From JBBRYB01 sp038238115 (GTDB taxonomy: Bacteria; Actinomycetota; Actinomycetes; Propionibacteriales; Nocardioidaceae), in assembly GCA_038238115.1 (NCBI GenBank), contig JBBRYB010000146.1, positions 1-5,972 of the forward strand: a stretch of DNA of 5,972 bases. The letters run 5' to 3'. A program made the translations under genes and the position numbers. The notes under the pieces are model-generated. The model was given only the letters and a program-made list of their open reading frames with translations. It searched no databases and was not told the DNA's origin. Shown in pieces: positions 1-5,510 of the stretch (the first letter of the stretch is position 1; each line of letters begins with the position of its first letter).

Positions 1-166
1 CGCCGACGAACGTCGCCTGGCGGCGAGCCCAGGAGGACACCCGGGGGCGACTCTGCAATCCAGCGCGGCTGGCACAACCCCGTCCACCAGCTCTTCGGAC
101 AAGTCACTTCCCGGGCCCGCCACCGAGCAGTCTACGAGGCCCGCGCCCAGCCTCTTGACAAACACA

Positions 167-337
167 GAGGCACCCAAAGGGACCGACCTGGCCCGCTACG
201 ACGATCACGAGCTCGACGCAGTCGCAGCCACCCTCAACAACCGGCCCCGCAAGACACTCGGATGGAAGACACCAGCCGAGTCCCTGGACGAACATCTACA
301 GTTGGCCCAACAGGCCGGTGTTGCATCCACCCCTTGA
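167..337 (+). pseudogene. IS30-family transposase, C-terminal remnant
   Basis: The frame reads KGTDLARY, then a stretch containing AATLNNRPRKTLGWKTPAE, and ends QQAGVASTP before TGA at 335-337. This is the typical end of IS30-family DDE transposases, where the segment around the catalytic glutamate is followed by an N-x-RPRKTLGWKTP motif. Only about 56 residues remain of a protein usually near 350-450 residues, so the DNA-binding part and the first catalytic residues are gone. A TTG at 155 opens the frame but is not a credible native start. Upstream (1-166) the match breaks off before the expected glutamine-tyrosine-phenylalanine stretch, and I could not assign that DNA although all three forward frames stay open for much of it. 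The natural stop is kept. No terminal inverted repeat follows, because IS3-like sequence starts at the next base. The family call is firm; the left limit is approximate. Confidence 0.85.
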
Positions 338-482
338 ACCTGCCCAGTACCTCGCGATCCGCTACACCGAACGGCTCGCCGAGGCAGGCGCCGTCGCCGA
401 AGGCATCGACTGGTTCAACTTCCGACGCCTGCACGGCGAGATCCGTCTGGTCCCACCAGTCGAGTACGAGACACAGCACAAC
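338..482 (+). pseudogene. IS3-family transposase (orfB) remnant with internal deletion
   Basis: In the frame of 318 the sequence reads QYLAIRYTERLAEAGAVA, then EGIDWFNFRRLHGEI, then LVPPVEYETQHN. Both blocks are hallmark C-terminal pieces of IS3-family OrfB integrase-type transposases. In intact members a stretch of some 50-60 residues lies between the AGAVA and DWFN blocks and carries the catalytic glutamate (context AES). Here the blocks are joined directly at about 396-404, which removes that glutamate without breaking the frame. The HSDRG part with the second aspartate is also missing at the left edge. The protein cannot be active. The frame stays open to 632, but nothing after residue 55 (position 482) resembles the family, so I end the remnant there. 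The remaining 483-628 is unassigned. The IS30 stop codon ends at 337, so two IS relics abut exactly. Confidence 0.85.
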
Positions 483-628
483 CCTCCCCGAGCAACCTGC
501 TCAGCAGGTCGAGCCGTTGGCCCGACAAGCAATGCGCTGGGGTGCCCTGACAACGCCCGCGAAAAGTACCTCACGGTCAACACCGCTAAGCCCCGCAACC
601 CCGCCTTCATGGCGACTCCGTTGCTTGA

Positions 629-1012
629 CTAGCGTGGTGCGCGGTCGACCGCTCGGTCGCCGACGAAGAATCCGATCGCGATGCCGAGCCCCCCTAGCGT
701 CAGGTGGATGAGGTTGTCAAGCACGGTTTCGTACTCGTGAGGGAGCAGCCCGAACAGGTCGGGCACGATGAAACCGAGCACGCCGACCAACAGGTAGACG
801 ACGCCCAGTCCGCCAACCACCGACCGGACGGCGCTGTCGGATCCGCGGAAGCCGACGAAGGCCATCAGGCCACCGCTGACGAGGTGCACGATGTCCTCGG
901 CGATGTCGATGTTCAAGACGCCCAGGAGGGACTTCTCGCCCAGTGCCAGACCACCGATGCCGATGAGAACGATGACGACGCCAACGACCTTGGCGTAAGT
1001 ACGCGCGTTCAT
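629..1012 (-). CDS. DUF4383 family four-helix membrane protein (intact)
   Basis: This 127-residue protein starts at ATG 1012-1010 and ends at TAG 631-629. A strong Shine-Dalgarno GGGAGG sits four bases upstream, so I prefer this start to the longer open frame reaching 1231, whose extra N-terminus is not hydrophobic or family-like. Four membrane segments are visible at about residues 7-25, 39-55, 62-84 and 100-118. The second and fourth share the pattern [IL]-[VI]-H-L-x-x-GG-L (IVHLVSGGL and LIHLTLGGL), which suggests an internal two-fold repeat. This composition and length fit the DUF4383 family of actinobacterial integral membrane proteins, whose function is not known to me. It has its own promoter at 1038-1066 and appears monocistronic. 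It is one of only two complete genes among broken neighbours. Its 3' end meets the tail of the open frame following the IS3 relic, which runs the other way. Confidence 0.9.
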   Translation of the reverse strand: MNARTYAKVVGVVIVLIGIGGLALGEKSLLGVLNIDIAEDIVHLVSGGLMAFVGFRGSDSAVRSVVGGLGVVYLLVGVLGFIVPDLFGLLPHEYETVLDNLIHLTLGGLGIAIGFFVGDRAVDRAPR

Positions 1013-1037
1013 GGGACCTCCCCGCTTGTCGATCCTG

Positions 1038-1066
1038 AGTATCGGCGTATGCATGGACCTGGTCAA
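1038..1066 (-). promoter_or_regulatory. Sigma-70-type promoter of the DUF4383 gene
   Basis: On the minus strand TTGACC (1066-1061) is followed after exactly 17 bases by GATACT (1043-1038). The -35 box matches five of six bases of TTGACA, and the -10 box matches four of six of TATAAT. Transcription would begin near 1030, giving a leader of roughly 20 bases that contains the GGGAGG Shine-Dalgarno site just before ATG 1012. The spacing and position make this a good housekeeping-sigma candidate. The call rests on sequence match only. Confidence 0.6.
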
Positions 1067-1319
1067 CCAGCACAGCCGTGCGAGCGCCCCGGCGTGTCCG
1101 GGGTGCTGCGCGGAGTGGTCACGAACATCACATCTGCGGGCGAGGAAGTTGCAGTTGATGACCAGTCCAGCAGGATCCCAACTGGTGTTCCGTACCTCGG
1201 GCGGACGGAACTCACTCCGTACTTCGATCATCTCGCCGGCCCAAGTTCAAAAGGGAGCGAGCTTAGGAGCCGGGCAGCGCCGCCCTGGCTCTCGCATTCG
1301 TCCTTCTGCATGTGGGGGT

Positions 1320-2065
1320 CGGGCTGGGCTGGCGGCTCTCGTGTTGACTCGGTTGCCCCTCGCGGGAGTCGCGGCCGGAGGGATCGTGTTCCTGTGGCCG
1401 CGGCTCTTCGGTGGCGCATCGGTGGGCCGCGTCAGCTCGCGAATCGAGGTGATCGCCGCCTAAACGGAGTCACTGCGTGACACGGCCACTGCAGCGGCCG
1501 GGCTGGAGCAGGCGATCCCCGCCACGGTCGGGGCCGCGCATCCGTTGCTGCGTGGCCCGTGCGGGAGTTGGCTGCGCGCCTGAATAACCGGGTGCCACTC
1601 TCAGAGGCGCTGGCGAGGTTCGCTGACGACATTGACGACCCGGCCGCCGACATGGTCGTGGCCGCGCTCTCGCTGAACGCCCGGCAACGCGTCGGCGGAC
1701 TCGAGCGCATCCTCAGTTCACTGGCAGCGTCATCGCGTTCGGAATTGGAGATGCGGCGCAAGGGCGAACTCGAACGCCGGGCACTGCGTCGGCAGGCGCA
1801 ACGCATCGCGTTCGCCGTCGTCGGGTTCGCGGCGCTCCAGGCCGTGTTCACACCGGATGGCTCTAGCCGTACTCGACCCCGCTCGGGCAACTGGTTCTCG
1901 CGAAACTGCTGGCGATCTTCCTCGGAGCTCACGTCCGCATGCGCTCGCTGGCGCGCGAGCGAGCCCGAGCAGCGGTTCTTGACCTCGGCCGCCCATGTCA
2001 CCGAATACGCCTTCTACAAGCCACACCTAGTCATGATCGGGGACTGGCAATATTCGGCTTTATGA
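1320..2065 (+). pseudogene. TadB-like type II secretion F-domain protein, decayed
   Basis: Joining frames gives a recognisable TadB/GspF-type inner-membrane protein of tad (Flp) pilus assembly. A hydrophobic start LPLAGVAAGGIVFLWPRLFGG is followed by SSRIEVIAA and TESLRDTATAAAGLEQAIPA, then ARLNNRVPLSEALARFADD, DPAADMVVAALSLNARQRVG, GLERILSSLAASSRSELEMR and RRQAQRIAF-type blocks, with EPEQRFLTSAAHVTEYA near the end. Decay is extensive. TAA at 1461-1463 stands where the family normally has tryptophan. One base is missing near 1559, which moves the frame. Another shift occurs at about 1856 and is followed by TAG at 1864-1866 in the new frame, just after the tryptophan-leucine of the second membrane segment. 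The frame shifts back near 1950 within a GC-rich run. The N-terminal part before 1320 is not recognisable. I see no other pilus genes apart from the possible tadC start behind it. Without repair no functional product is possible. Family assignment is strong; the exact right limit is less certain. Confidence 0.82.
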
Positions 2066-2136
2066 TCGCCGCCGGCCTCGCCGCCGCCGCCGTTCTGCAG
2101 GCGCTGTTGCGTCGACGCGTCGCACCGTGGCGGTGA
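2033..2136 (+). pseudogene. Possible TadC-like N-terminus, truncated
   Basis: Just after the TadB-like tail an ATG at 2033 opens MIGD, and one frame over the sequence continues GLAIFGFMIAAGLAAAAVLQ, then ALLRRRVAPWR, with TGA at 2134-2136. A short glycine/alanine-rich membrane helix followed by arginines is what the N-terminus of the second F-domain protein of tad loci looks like, and tadB and tadC are normally adjacent, often overlapping. One indel in the first few codons would join the two pieces. The rest of the gene is absent: IS6-like sequence follows within about 50 bases, so the IS may have cut it off. The helix alone is not diagnostic; an unrelated membrane segment is possible. Confidence 0.4.
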
Positions 2137-2182
2137 GGGTGGCTCGATGAAGCGCACTCGCCCTTCGAGACCGCCCGTGAGT

Positions 2183-2463
2183 ATGCCCTCGGGCTTGGCT
2201 GGATTCCGATTCCCGCCCGAGGTGATCTTGTTGGCGCTAGTGGCTGCGGCACGGGTTGTCCTACCGGGACCTCGAAGAGCTTCTCGCCGAGTGTGGCATC
2301 GTGGTCGGCGTGTCACGCTCTGTCGGTGGGTGCAGCGGTTCACACCCTTGTTGATCGACGCGGCCCGGCCGGTCCAGCACCTGGCCGGGGGTCGCTGGTT
2401 CGTCGACGAGACCTACGTCAAGGTCGCGAGGGTCTGGCCCTACGTCTACCGGCTCGCCGGACC
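2183..2463 (+). pseudogene. IS6-family transposase, 5' remnant with frame breaks
   Basis: The start MPSGLAGFRFPPEVI, the helix RHGLSYRDLEELLAECGI, then CRWVQRFTPLLIDAARP and GRWFVDETYVKV match the N-terminal helix-turn-helix and first catalytic aspartate region of actinobacterial IS6-family DDE transposases. That aspartate is codon 2405-2407. The native start is ATG 2183 or GTG 2177. An indel at about 2238-2240 puts 2241-2311 one frame over, and a second near 2311 restores the original frame, so the single open frame through here encodes a nonsense middle. After YVYR (about 2452) the family match fades, and the second aspartate and the glutamate are not found. I cannot identify terminal inverted repeats or a target duplication. 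The frame stays open into the next relic by chance, which makes one long open reading frame that is not one gene. Confidence 0.82.
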
Positions 2464-2532
2464 CAGCGTGATGTGTGTCTCGACTCGGTCGGCATGTGGG
2501 TGCGGCGTTCGCGATGACCAACCGCAGCACCG

Positions 2533-2920
2533 GCAACCAATTTCCTCGGACCGGGTGTCGTCGAAGGGCAGTCTCAATGTGCGCAGCGGCTCGGTCCGCA
2601 ACGATCAGACGGACACATGCTGGATCGTCATCATCAACGACGACCGGTACGCCTACACGGCAAACTCCGGAAGTGGCACGATCTCCAGCTACCGGGTCAA
2701 GGCAACCGGTCAGGTCCGGTTGGTCGAGGGCAAGGCAGCCTTCCTGGCAATCACGAGTGAGCCAGTGGATCTCGATCTTGCTGGGAGCTACTACCTGTAC
2801 CTGTTGCTCAGAGCGGTGGCAGCCGTCAGGGTTCAAGACGACGGAGGTCTCTCCCCGCGCGGCGTCGTTCGTGGCGCTCTTCCGGTCGCGGATGGGGCGT
2901 CTGGCCTGGCCGTCTACTGA
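2533..2920 (+). pseudogene. Beta-propeller lactonase-like protein, C-terminal remnant
   Basis: The sequence reads SSDRVSSKGSLNV, then NDQTDTCWIVI, DDRYAYTANSGSGTISSYRV, EPVDLDLAGSYYLYLLLR and finally PVADGASGLAVY before TGA at 2918-2920. The repeating unit (YAYTAN, then G-T-I-SSYRV, then G-x-V-x-LVEG) is the blade pattern of YncE/6-phosphogluconolactonase-like seven-bladed propellers, and the tail DGASGLAVY is a common C-terminus of that group. About 128 residues, perhaps the last two or three blades, remain of a usual 350-400. The upstream blades are missing and replaced by the IS6 remnant. I see no frame break inside the piece itself. Being fused in frame to the IS remnant is accidental. 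Many members are secreted with a signal peptide, but that end is lost here, so the export state and substrate cannot be told. Confidence 0.75.
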
Positions 2921-3111
2921 GCTGACACTAGAACGGCCCATGGCAATGACCCCCGCCTGGCACCGGATGTCGTGAGTACACAAAGATGGAGGGCGACGAC
3001 GCGGTCCGAGGTGGTGCCGGTCCCGCCGCCTAGTGCCCTAACGTGGGCAGATGGAGGGGCGGCGGGGCCAGCCATGGGGGCTCGTTATGCACGACGACTC
3101 AGGCACCGGTG

Positions 3112-3126
3112 TTGTGTTCGACACAA
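3112..3126 (+). promoter_or_regulatory. Perfect inverted repeat in the leader of the 3157 gene
   Basis: TTGTGT and ACACAA flank the centre TCG, giving a perfect 6-bp palindrome about 30 bases before ATG 3157. The heptamer TCGACAC occurs at 3118-3124 and again at 3130-3136, and outer arms GGTGT (3108-3112) and ACACC (3133-3137) nest around it. This position and symmetry suit an operator for a dimeric repressor, or a leader hairpin. No known regulator site is recognised and no clear -35/-10 pair is seen nearby, so the role is inferred. Confidence 0.4.
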
Positions 3127-3156
3127 GAGTCGACACCAGAGGGGAGAAGCTGTCTT

Positions 3157-3630
3157 ATGCAGATGAACGCGCGTCCGTCGAAGGCAGCCGTCCTGGGGCG
3201 TGGGGTTCTCGCCGGGCTGGCTGGAACCGTCGTGATGACCGTTTTTCAAGAACTCGTTGAGATGCCGCTCACCCAGCGCAAAGACAGCTACGCGCCGGCA
3301 GAGTTTGCGGAGAAGTTGCTGCCGCTGCGCCCCTCGACTCCCGAGAGGCGGCGACGGCTGAACAATTCCACCCATCTCGCACTGGGCGGCATGTGGGGCG
3401 CGGCGTACGGTATCGCCGCAGCGGCCGGATGGCGAGGGCAGAAGGCGGTGAACACAGTCTTCGGGGTCGTCTTCACCGGCGACGTCCTGCTCAACACCGC
3501 ACTCAGGCTCTATCAGCCGACTCGGTGGACGGCTAAGGACTGGACGATCGACGTCGTGGACAAGTACGTCCAAGCTCAGGCCACTGGCGCAGTCTTCGAC
3601 CGCATCTTGGACCCCGCCCGACGCTCTTGA
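3157..3630 (+). CDS. Conserved small integral membrane protein (intact)
   Basis: This 157-residue protein begins MQMNARPSKA and ends at TGA 3628-3630. GGGGAG at 3141-3146 lies ten bases before ATG 3157, which favours this start over ATG 3163 and over the longer open frame from 3043. Likely membrane helices lie at residues 12-31 (AGLAGTVVMTVF), 73-92 (LGGMWGAAYGIAA) and 97-118 (FGVVFTGDVLLNTALRLY), with a possible amphipathic or fourth helix at 130-148 (DVVDKYVQAQATGAVFD). A charged segment (residues 62-69, rich in arginine) sits between helices 1 and 2. Proteins of this layout, with an AGLAGT-x-VMT first helix and a GGMWGAAYG second helix, occur widely in actinobacteria as hypothetical proteins loosely like YagU/DUF1440. 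I do not know a function. The gene appears monocistronic, with a palindrome in its leader, and is undamaged between relics. Confidence 0.8.
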   Translation: MQMNARPSKAAVLGRGVLAGLAGTVVMTVFQELVEMPLTQRKDSYAPAEFAEKLLPLRPSTPERRRRLNNSTHLALGGMWGAAYGIAAAAGWRGQKAVNTVFGVVFTGDVLLNTALRLYQPTRWTAKDWTIDVVDKYVQAQATGAVFDRILDPARRS

Positions 3631-3684
3631 CTCCGGCCGGAACGGTGCGTCCTGAGTCTCCGAGACTGCCGTCGGCGGTGTCTT

Positions 3685-3786
3685 GTCGTCAGTCAGCCCG
3701 ACGTGCAGGTCGGCGGTGGCCCGCGGGTACGGCTGACCGCCGCCGGTTGCCGACTGGAGCGCCTGCTCGTACAACCGTCGCGGCGT
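3685..3786 (-). pseudogene. Internal fragment of a LAL/MalT-like LuxR-family regulator
   Basis: On the minus strand the sequence reads RRLYEQALQSATGGGQPYPR followed by ATADLHVGLTDD. Large ATP-binding LuxR regulators (LAL or MalT type) carry in their helical-repeat domain a segment of the form YEQALQLAT...RGTADxHVGLSE, and this piece matches it over about 30 residues. The ATPase and the C-terminal DNA-binding helix-turn-helix are absent, and the match ends in both directions within a few codons. The surrounding minus-strand open frame (3085-4044) is otherwise low-complexity and not family-like. It lies between two forward-strand genes, so it was brought in or left behind by rearrangement. Such a short match could mislead; a tetratricopeptide-type protein of another kind is the alternative. 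Confidence 0.5.
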
Positions 3787-3830
3787 GGAGACTGCGGATC
3801 GCCTCGCCGAACGCGTACAGCGCCTCCCGC

Positions 3831-3858
3831 CGGTCTGGCCGCCCAGGCGGCCAGACCG
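3831..3858. repeat. 13-bp perfect inverted repeat with 2-base spacer
   Basis: CGGTCTGGCCGCC at 3831-3843 is the exact reverse complement of GGCGGCCAGACCG at 3846-3858, separated by CA. No T-run follows on either strand. It could be a GC-rich hairpin terminator without a U-tract, as found in actinobacteria, serving the 3157 gene or reverse transcripts, or a relic of an IS end or protein-binding site. It lies between the LAL-like fragment and the MFS fragment, close to where these two unrelated pieces were joined. Confidence 0.6.
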
Positions 3859-3892
3859 AGGACCCCCCGCATGCGCGCACGAAATGGTCCGT

Positions 3893-4121
3893 GGGTCCGA
3901 GGCGGTCACGTTCAACTCCCTGCTGCAGGCTGAGACACCGGAACACGTCCGTGGACGTGTCTTCGCCTCGGTCGGCTTGCTCTGGCAGAGCGGCCGCCTT
4001 GTCTCGCTCGGCCTCGGCGGCGTCGTGGCCGACCTGTACGGCATCGAAACGGTCTACTAACCTCGGAGGCGCATTCCTTCTCGTCGCCGCGGCCGCTGGA
4101 CTGGTCTCGACCATGATTTGA
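3893..4121 (+). pseudogene. MFS transporter, C-terminal remnant with frame break
   Basis: The frame reads GSEAVTFNSLLQAETPEHVR, then GRVFASVGLLWQSGRLVSLG, then LGGVVADLYGIETVY, stopping at TAA 4058-4060. Moving one frame over continues at once with LGGAFLLVAAAAGLVSTMI and TGA 4119-4121. The block VRGRVFA-x-LLWQSGRL-SLGLGG and the order of helices match the last part of major-facilitator drug or sugar exporters, where a cytoplasmic V-R-G-R motif precedes helix 11. One missing base near 4057 (original probably VYY before LGG) accounts for the break. About 75 residues remain, covering roughly the last two membrane helices. Everything upstream, about 80 percent of such a protein, is gone and replaced by the LAL-like fragment and the palindrome. 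The substrate cannot be deduced. Confidence 0.75.
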
Positions 4122-4676
4122 CCCGCGACTGGGACAATTGGTGGGCCCCCAACCGCCGTGATACCCCGACCCCCGGCGCGGGCCCCTCGCCTTGTGCAGC
4201 TTCGCTTTCGGATGAACCGCGCGCGCTACGATGCTTGAGGGTGGGGGCGAGGCAACCCCGTGGTCGGGTCACTTTGCCTCGTCGAGGCGGGCTGGCCTCT
4301 CGTCTATGCTCGCTCTCCTCACGTGCGGTGTCCTCGGTCGCTGGCCCAAGGCTGCTACCCACGAATCTCTCCGCTCTGCCCGACCGACCTGCGGATGTCG
4401 CGGCCATCGCCCGGCCGTGGCGGCGAATATCCGGCCTGCGCGACGGTGGTGTAGGTTTCGATCAGTCCGTTTGTGCCCCGAGGCGGCCCGCCATGTGCTG
4501 GTACCCAGTCTCGTTCGGTACGAGAAGCATGTTCGTCAACCTCGTTGGACGACCACGAGGCTCCGTCTCGCCGAGCACCGGCTCGTTTCCATGCCCGCCC
4601 GACTGCCCGGGTGTGCGTCAGACCGGCTTCCATCTGCTCCGGTGAGGAACGAGCTGTCTTGCCCGGTTCAGATGCG
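4122..4676. other. No recognisable gene (about 550 bases)
   Basis: Several open frames cross this stretch on both strands, as expected at this GC content, but none shows a membrane, catalytic or family pattern and their composition (arginine, proline and serine heavy) is typical of out-of-frame GC-rich DNA. On the minus strand a short run TNMLLVPNETGYQHMAGRLG (around 4480-4540) looks more protein-like than its surroundings, but I could not assign it and it ends at a stop within a few codons. I see no tRNA, rRNA, tandem repeat or clear promoter. Confidence 0.5.
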
Positions 4677-4695
4677 CCGTGACCGATCGTCACGG
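4677..4695 (-). terminator. Hairpin overlapping the stop codon of the minus-strand MFS remnant
   Basis: CCGTGAC (4677-4683) and GTCACGG (4689-4695) form a 7-bp perfect stem around the loop CGATC. The stem covers the TGA at 4692-4690 that ends the MFS frame. No T-tract follows, so as a terminator it would be of the tail-less kind. The location at a gene end is the main reason to list it. Confidence 0.3.
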
Positions 4696-5098
4696 GCGGG
4701 ACCCGGCTTCAGGCGCGGAACCCGAGCCGGGTCGCGACACCAGCACGAGCACCATGGTGAGTCCCGCCGCGGCGGCGGCTGCGGTAAGGGCCCAGGGGTA
4801 GCCAAGTCGCGGCGCCAGGAACGTGAGCAGGTAGGGCACCAGGAGCCCGGCGTAGGCGAGGCTGTAGAAGATCGAGACGACCGCACCGAGCTCGTCGGGT
4901 GCTGCGGTTTCCTCCGCCTCCCGCAGGCCCGTGCTCAGGCAGAGCCCGTACCCGACGCCGAGCAGCGCGGCGGCGAGGGCGGCGGTGAACAGGCCGGGTC
5001 GGGCCGTGGCGTACGCCGAGGCCAGGTAGCCGAGCACGACCACGGCCAGGCTCGCCGCCGCGGCGACGAGCCCGTCGCCCTGACGCGCCGTGGGTGTG
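4690..5098 (-). pseudogene. MFS transporter, C-terminal remnant
   Basis: From about 5098 the minus strand reads DGLVAAAASLAVVVLGYLAS, then GLFTAALAAALLGVGYGLCL, then GLREAEETAAPDELGAVVSI, then FYSLAYAGLLVPYLLTFLAP, then a final alanine-rich helix and an arginine/serine tail ending at TGA 4692-4690. Four membrane helices separated by the L-REAEE...P-ELGAV loop are the typical last third (helices 9-12) of an actinobacterial MFS exporter. The expected length is about 400 residues, so some 270 are missing. The frame is unbroken inside the fragment. GTG at 5043 is an internal codon, not a native start. Upstream, in another frame, the sequence changes to the symporter-like relic, so two unrelated 3' ends follow each other on this strand. 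It is not the same subfamily as the 3893-4121 fragment by eye. Confidence 0.75.
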
Positions 5099-5154
5099 GG
5101 GTGTCTGGCGACGGGGAGGTCCGGATCTGTTCGCCGTATGCACGAGGCGGTTTC

Positions 5155-5470
5155 GCGGCGAGCCGGACATGGGTGGTGCCGTAGAGGAGGACGAGCACTC
5201 CGTAGCCGGCCAGTGGGGCCGCGGCGGCCGGGCCATACGCGGTGGTGGCGATGCCGGCGGCGATGGCGAAGTCACGCATCCCGACCGGGAGCGCAAGGGC
5301 CACCTTCTCGGAGCGGGGCCGGCCAATGACTAGCAGCCGCCCGAATGCGATCGAACCGGCAAGGAACAACGCCAGGACGCCGGTGGCCTGCGCGTAGGCA
5401 ACAGTGAGCTAGATCGGGCCGGAGACCTGCCACAGCAGGGCGAGCAGCGCCAGGACCCGAGCAGGCGGGC
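5155..5470 (-). pseudogene. Bile acid:sodium symporter (BASS)-like protein, C-terminal remnant with nonsense codon
   Basis: On the minus strand PPARVLALLALLWQVSGPI is followed by TAG (5411-5409) and, still in the same frame, by LTVAYAQATGVLALFLAGSI, AFGRLLVIGRPRSEKVALAL, PVGMRDFAIAAGIATTAYGP, AAAAPLAGYGVLVLLYGTTH and VRLAAK. A helix, a short RPR loop, then ALPVGMRDFAIAAGIA and a last helix is the pattern at the C-terminus of BASS-family carriers, where a G-x-R-[DN] motif precedes a conserved helix. Both sides of the TAG read as one protein in one frame, so a single substitution (for example from GAG) is the simplest explanation. The N-terminal two thirds are absent. After about 5155 the frame enters the MFS relic out of frame. 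An arsenite or other small-solute carrier of the same fold is possible. Confidence 0.6.
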
Positions 5471-5510
5471 CATCGCAAGGGGCGCCGACCGGTCGCCGAC
5501 CCTCGCGACC

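Noticed and set aside
1273..1347. Short hydrophobic run ALALAFVLLHVGVGLGW in another frame before the TadB-like relic
   Set aside because: It is only about 20 codons, has no start or ribosome site, overlaps the TadB-like frame, and alanine/leucine/valine runs arise easily by chance at this GC content.
704..1480. 258-residue forward open frame
   Set aside because: It is antisense to the DUF4383 gene. Its acidic, repetitive composition is the mirror of hydrophobic codons on the other strand.
3031..3051. TGCCC/GGGCA hairpin after the lactonase-like relic
   Set aside because: The stem is only five base pairs, there is no T-run, and it lies more than 100 bases after the stop codon, so a terminator call is not supported.
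3085..4044. 319-residue minus-strand open frame
   Set aside because: Most of it is antisense to the intact 3157 gene and the MFS relic. Only about 30 residues (3685-3786) look like a real protein, and I listed those separately.
4505..4540. Small hairpin TCTCGT/ACGAGA near 4520
   Set aside because: It is a six-base stem with a five-base loop in unassigned DNA, not at a gene end; such stems are frequent by chance.
4231..5184. 317-residue forward open frame
   Set aside because: Its second half lies antisense to the MFS remnant, whose helices are clear. The product is rich in arginine and glycine with no domain pattern. It is a GC-driven shadow frame.
1461..5411. Recoded stop codons, since TAA at 1461, TAG at 1864 and TAG at 5409 interrupt otherwise readable proteins
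   Set aside because: Two different stop codons are involved, frameshifts and missing ends occur in the same genes, and no recoding signal is seen. Ordinary decay explains them better.
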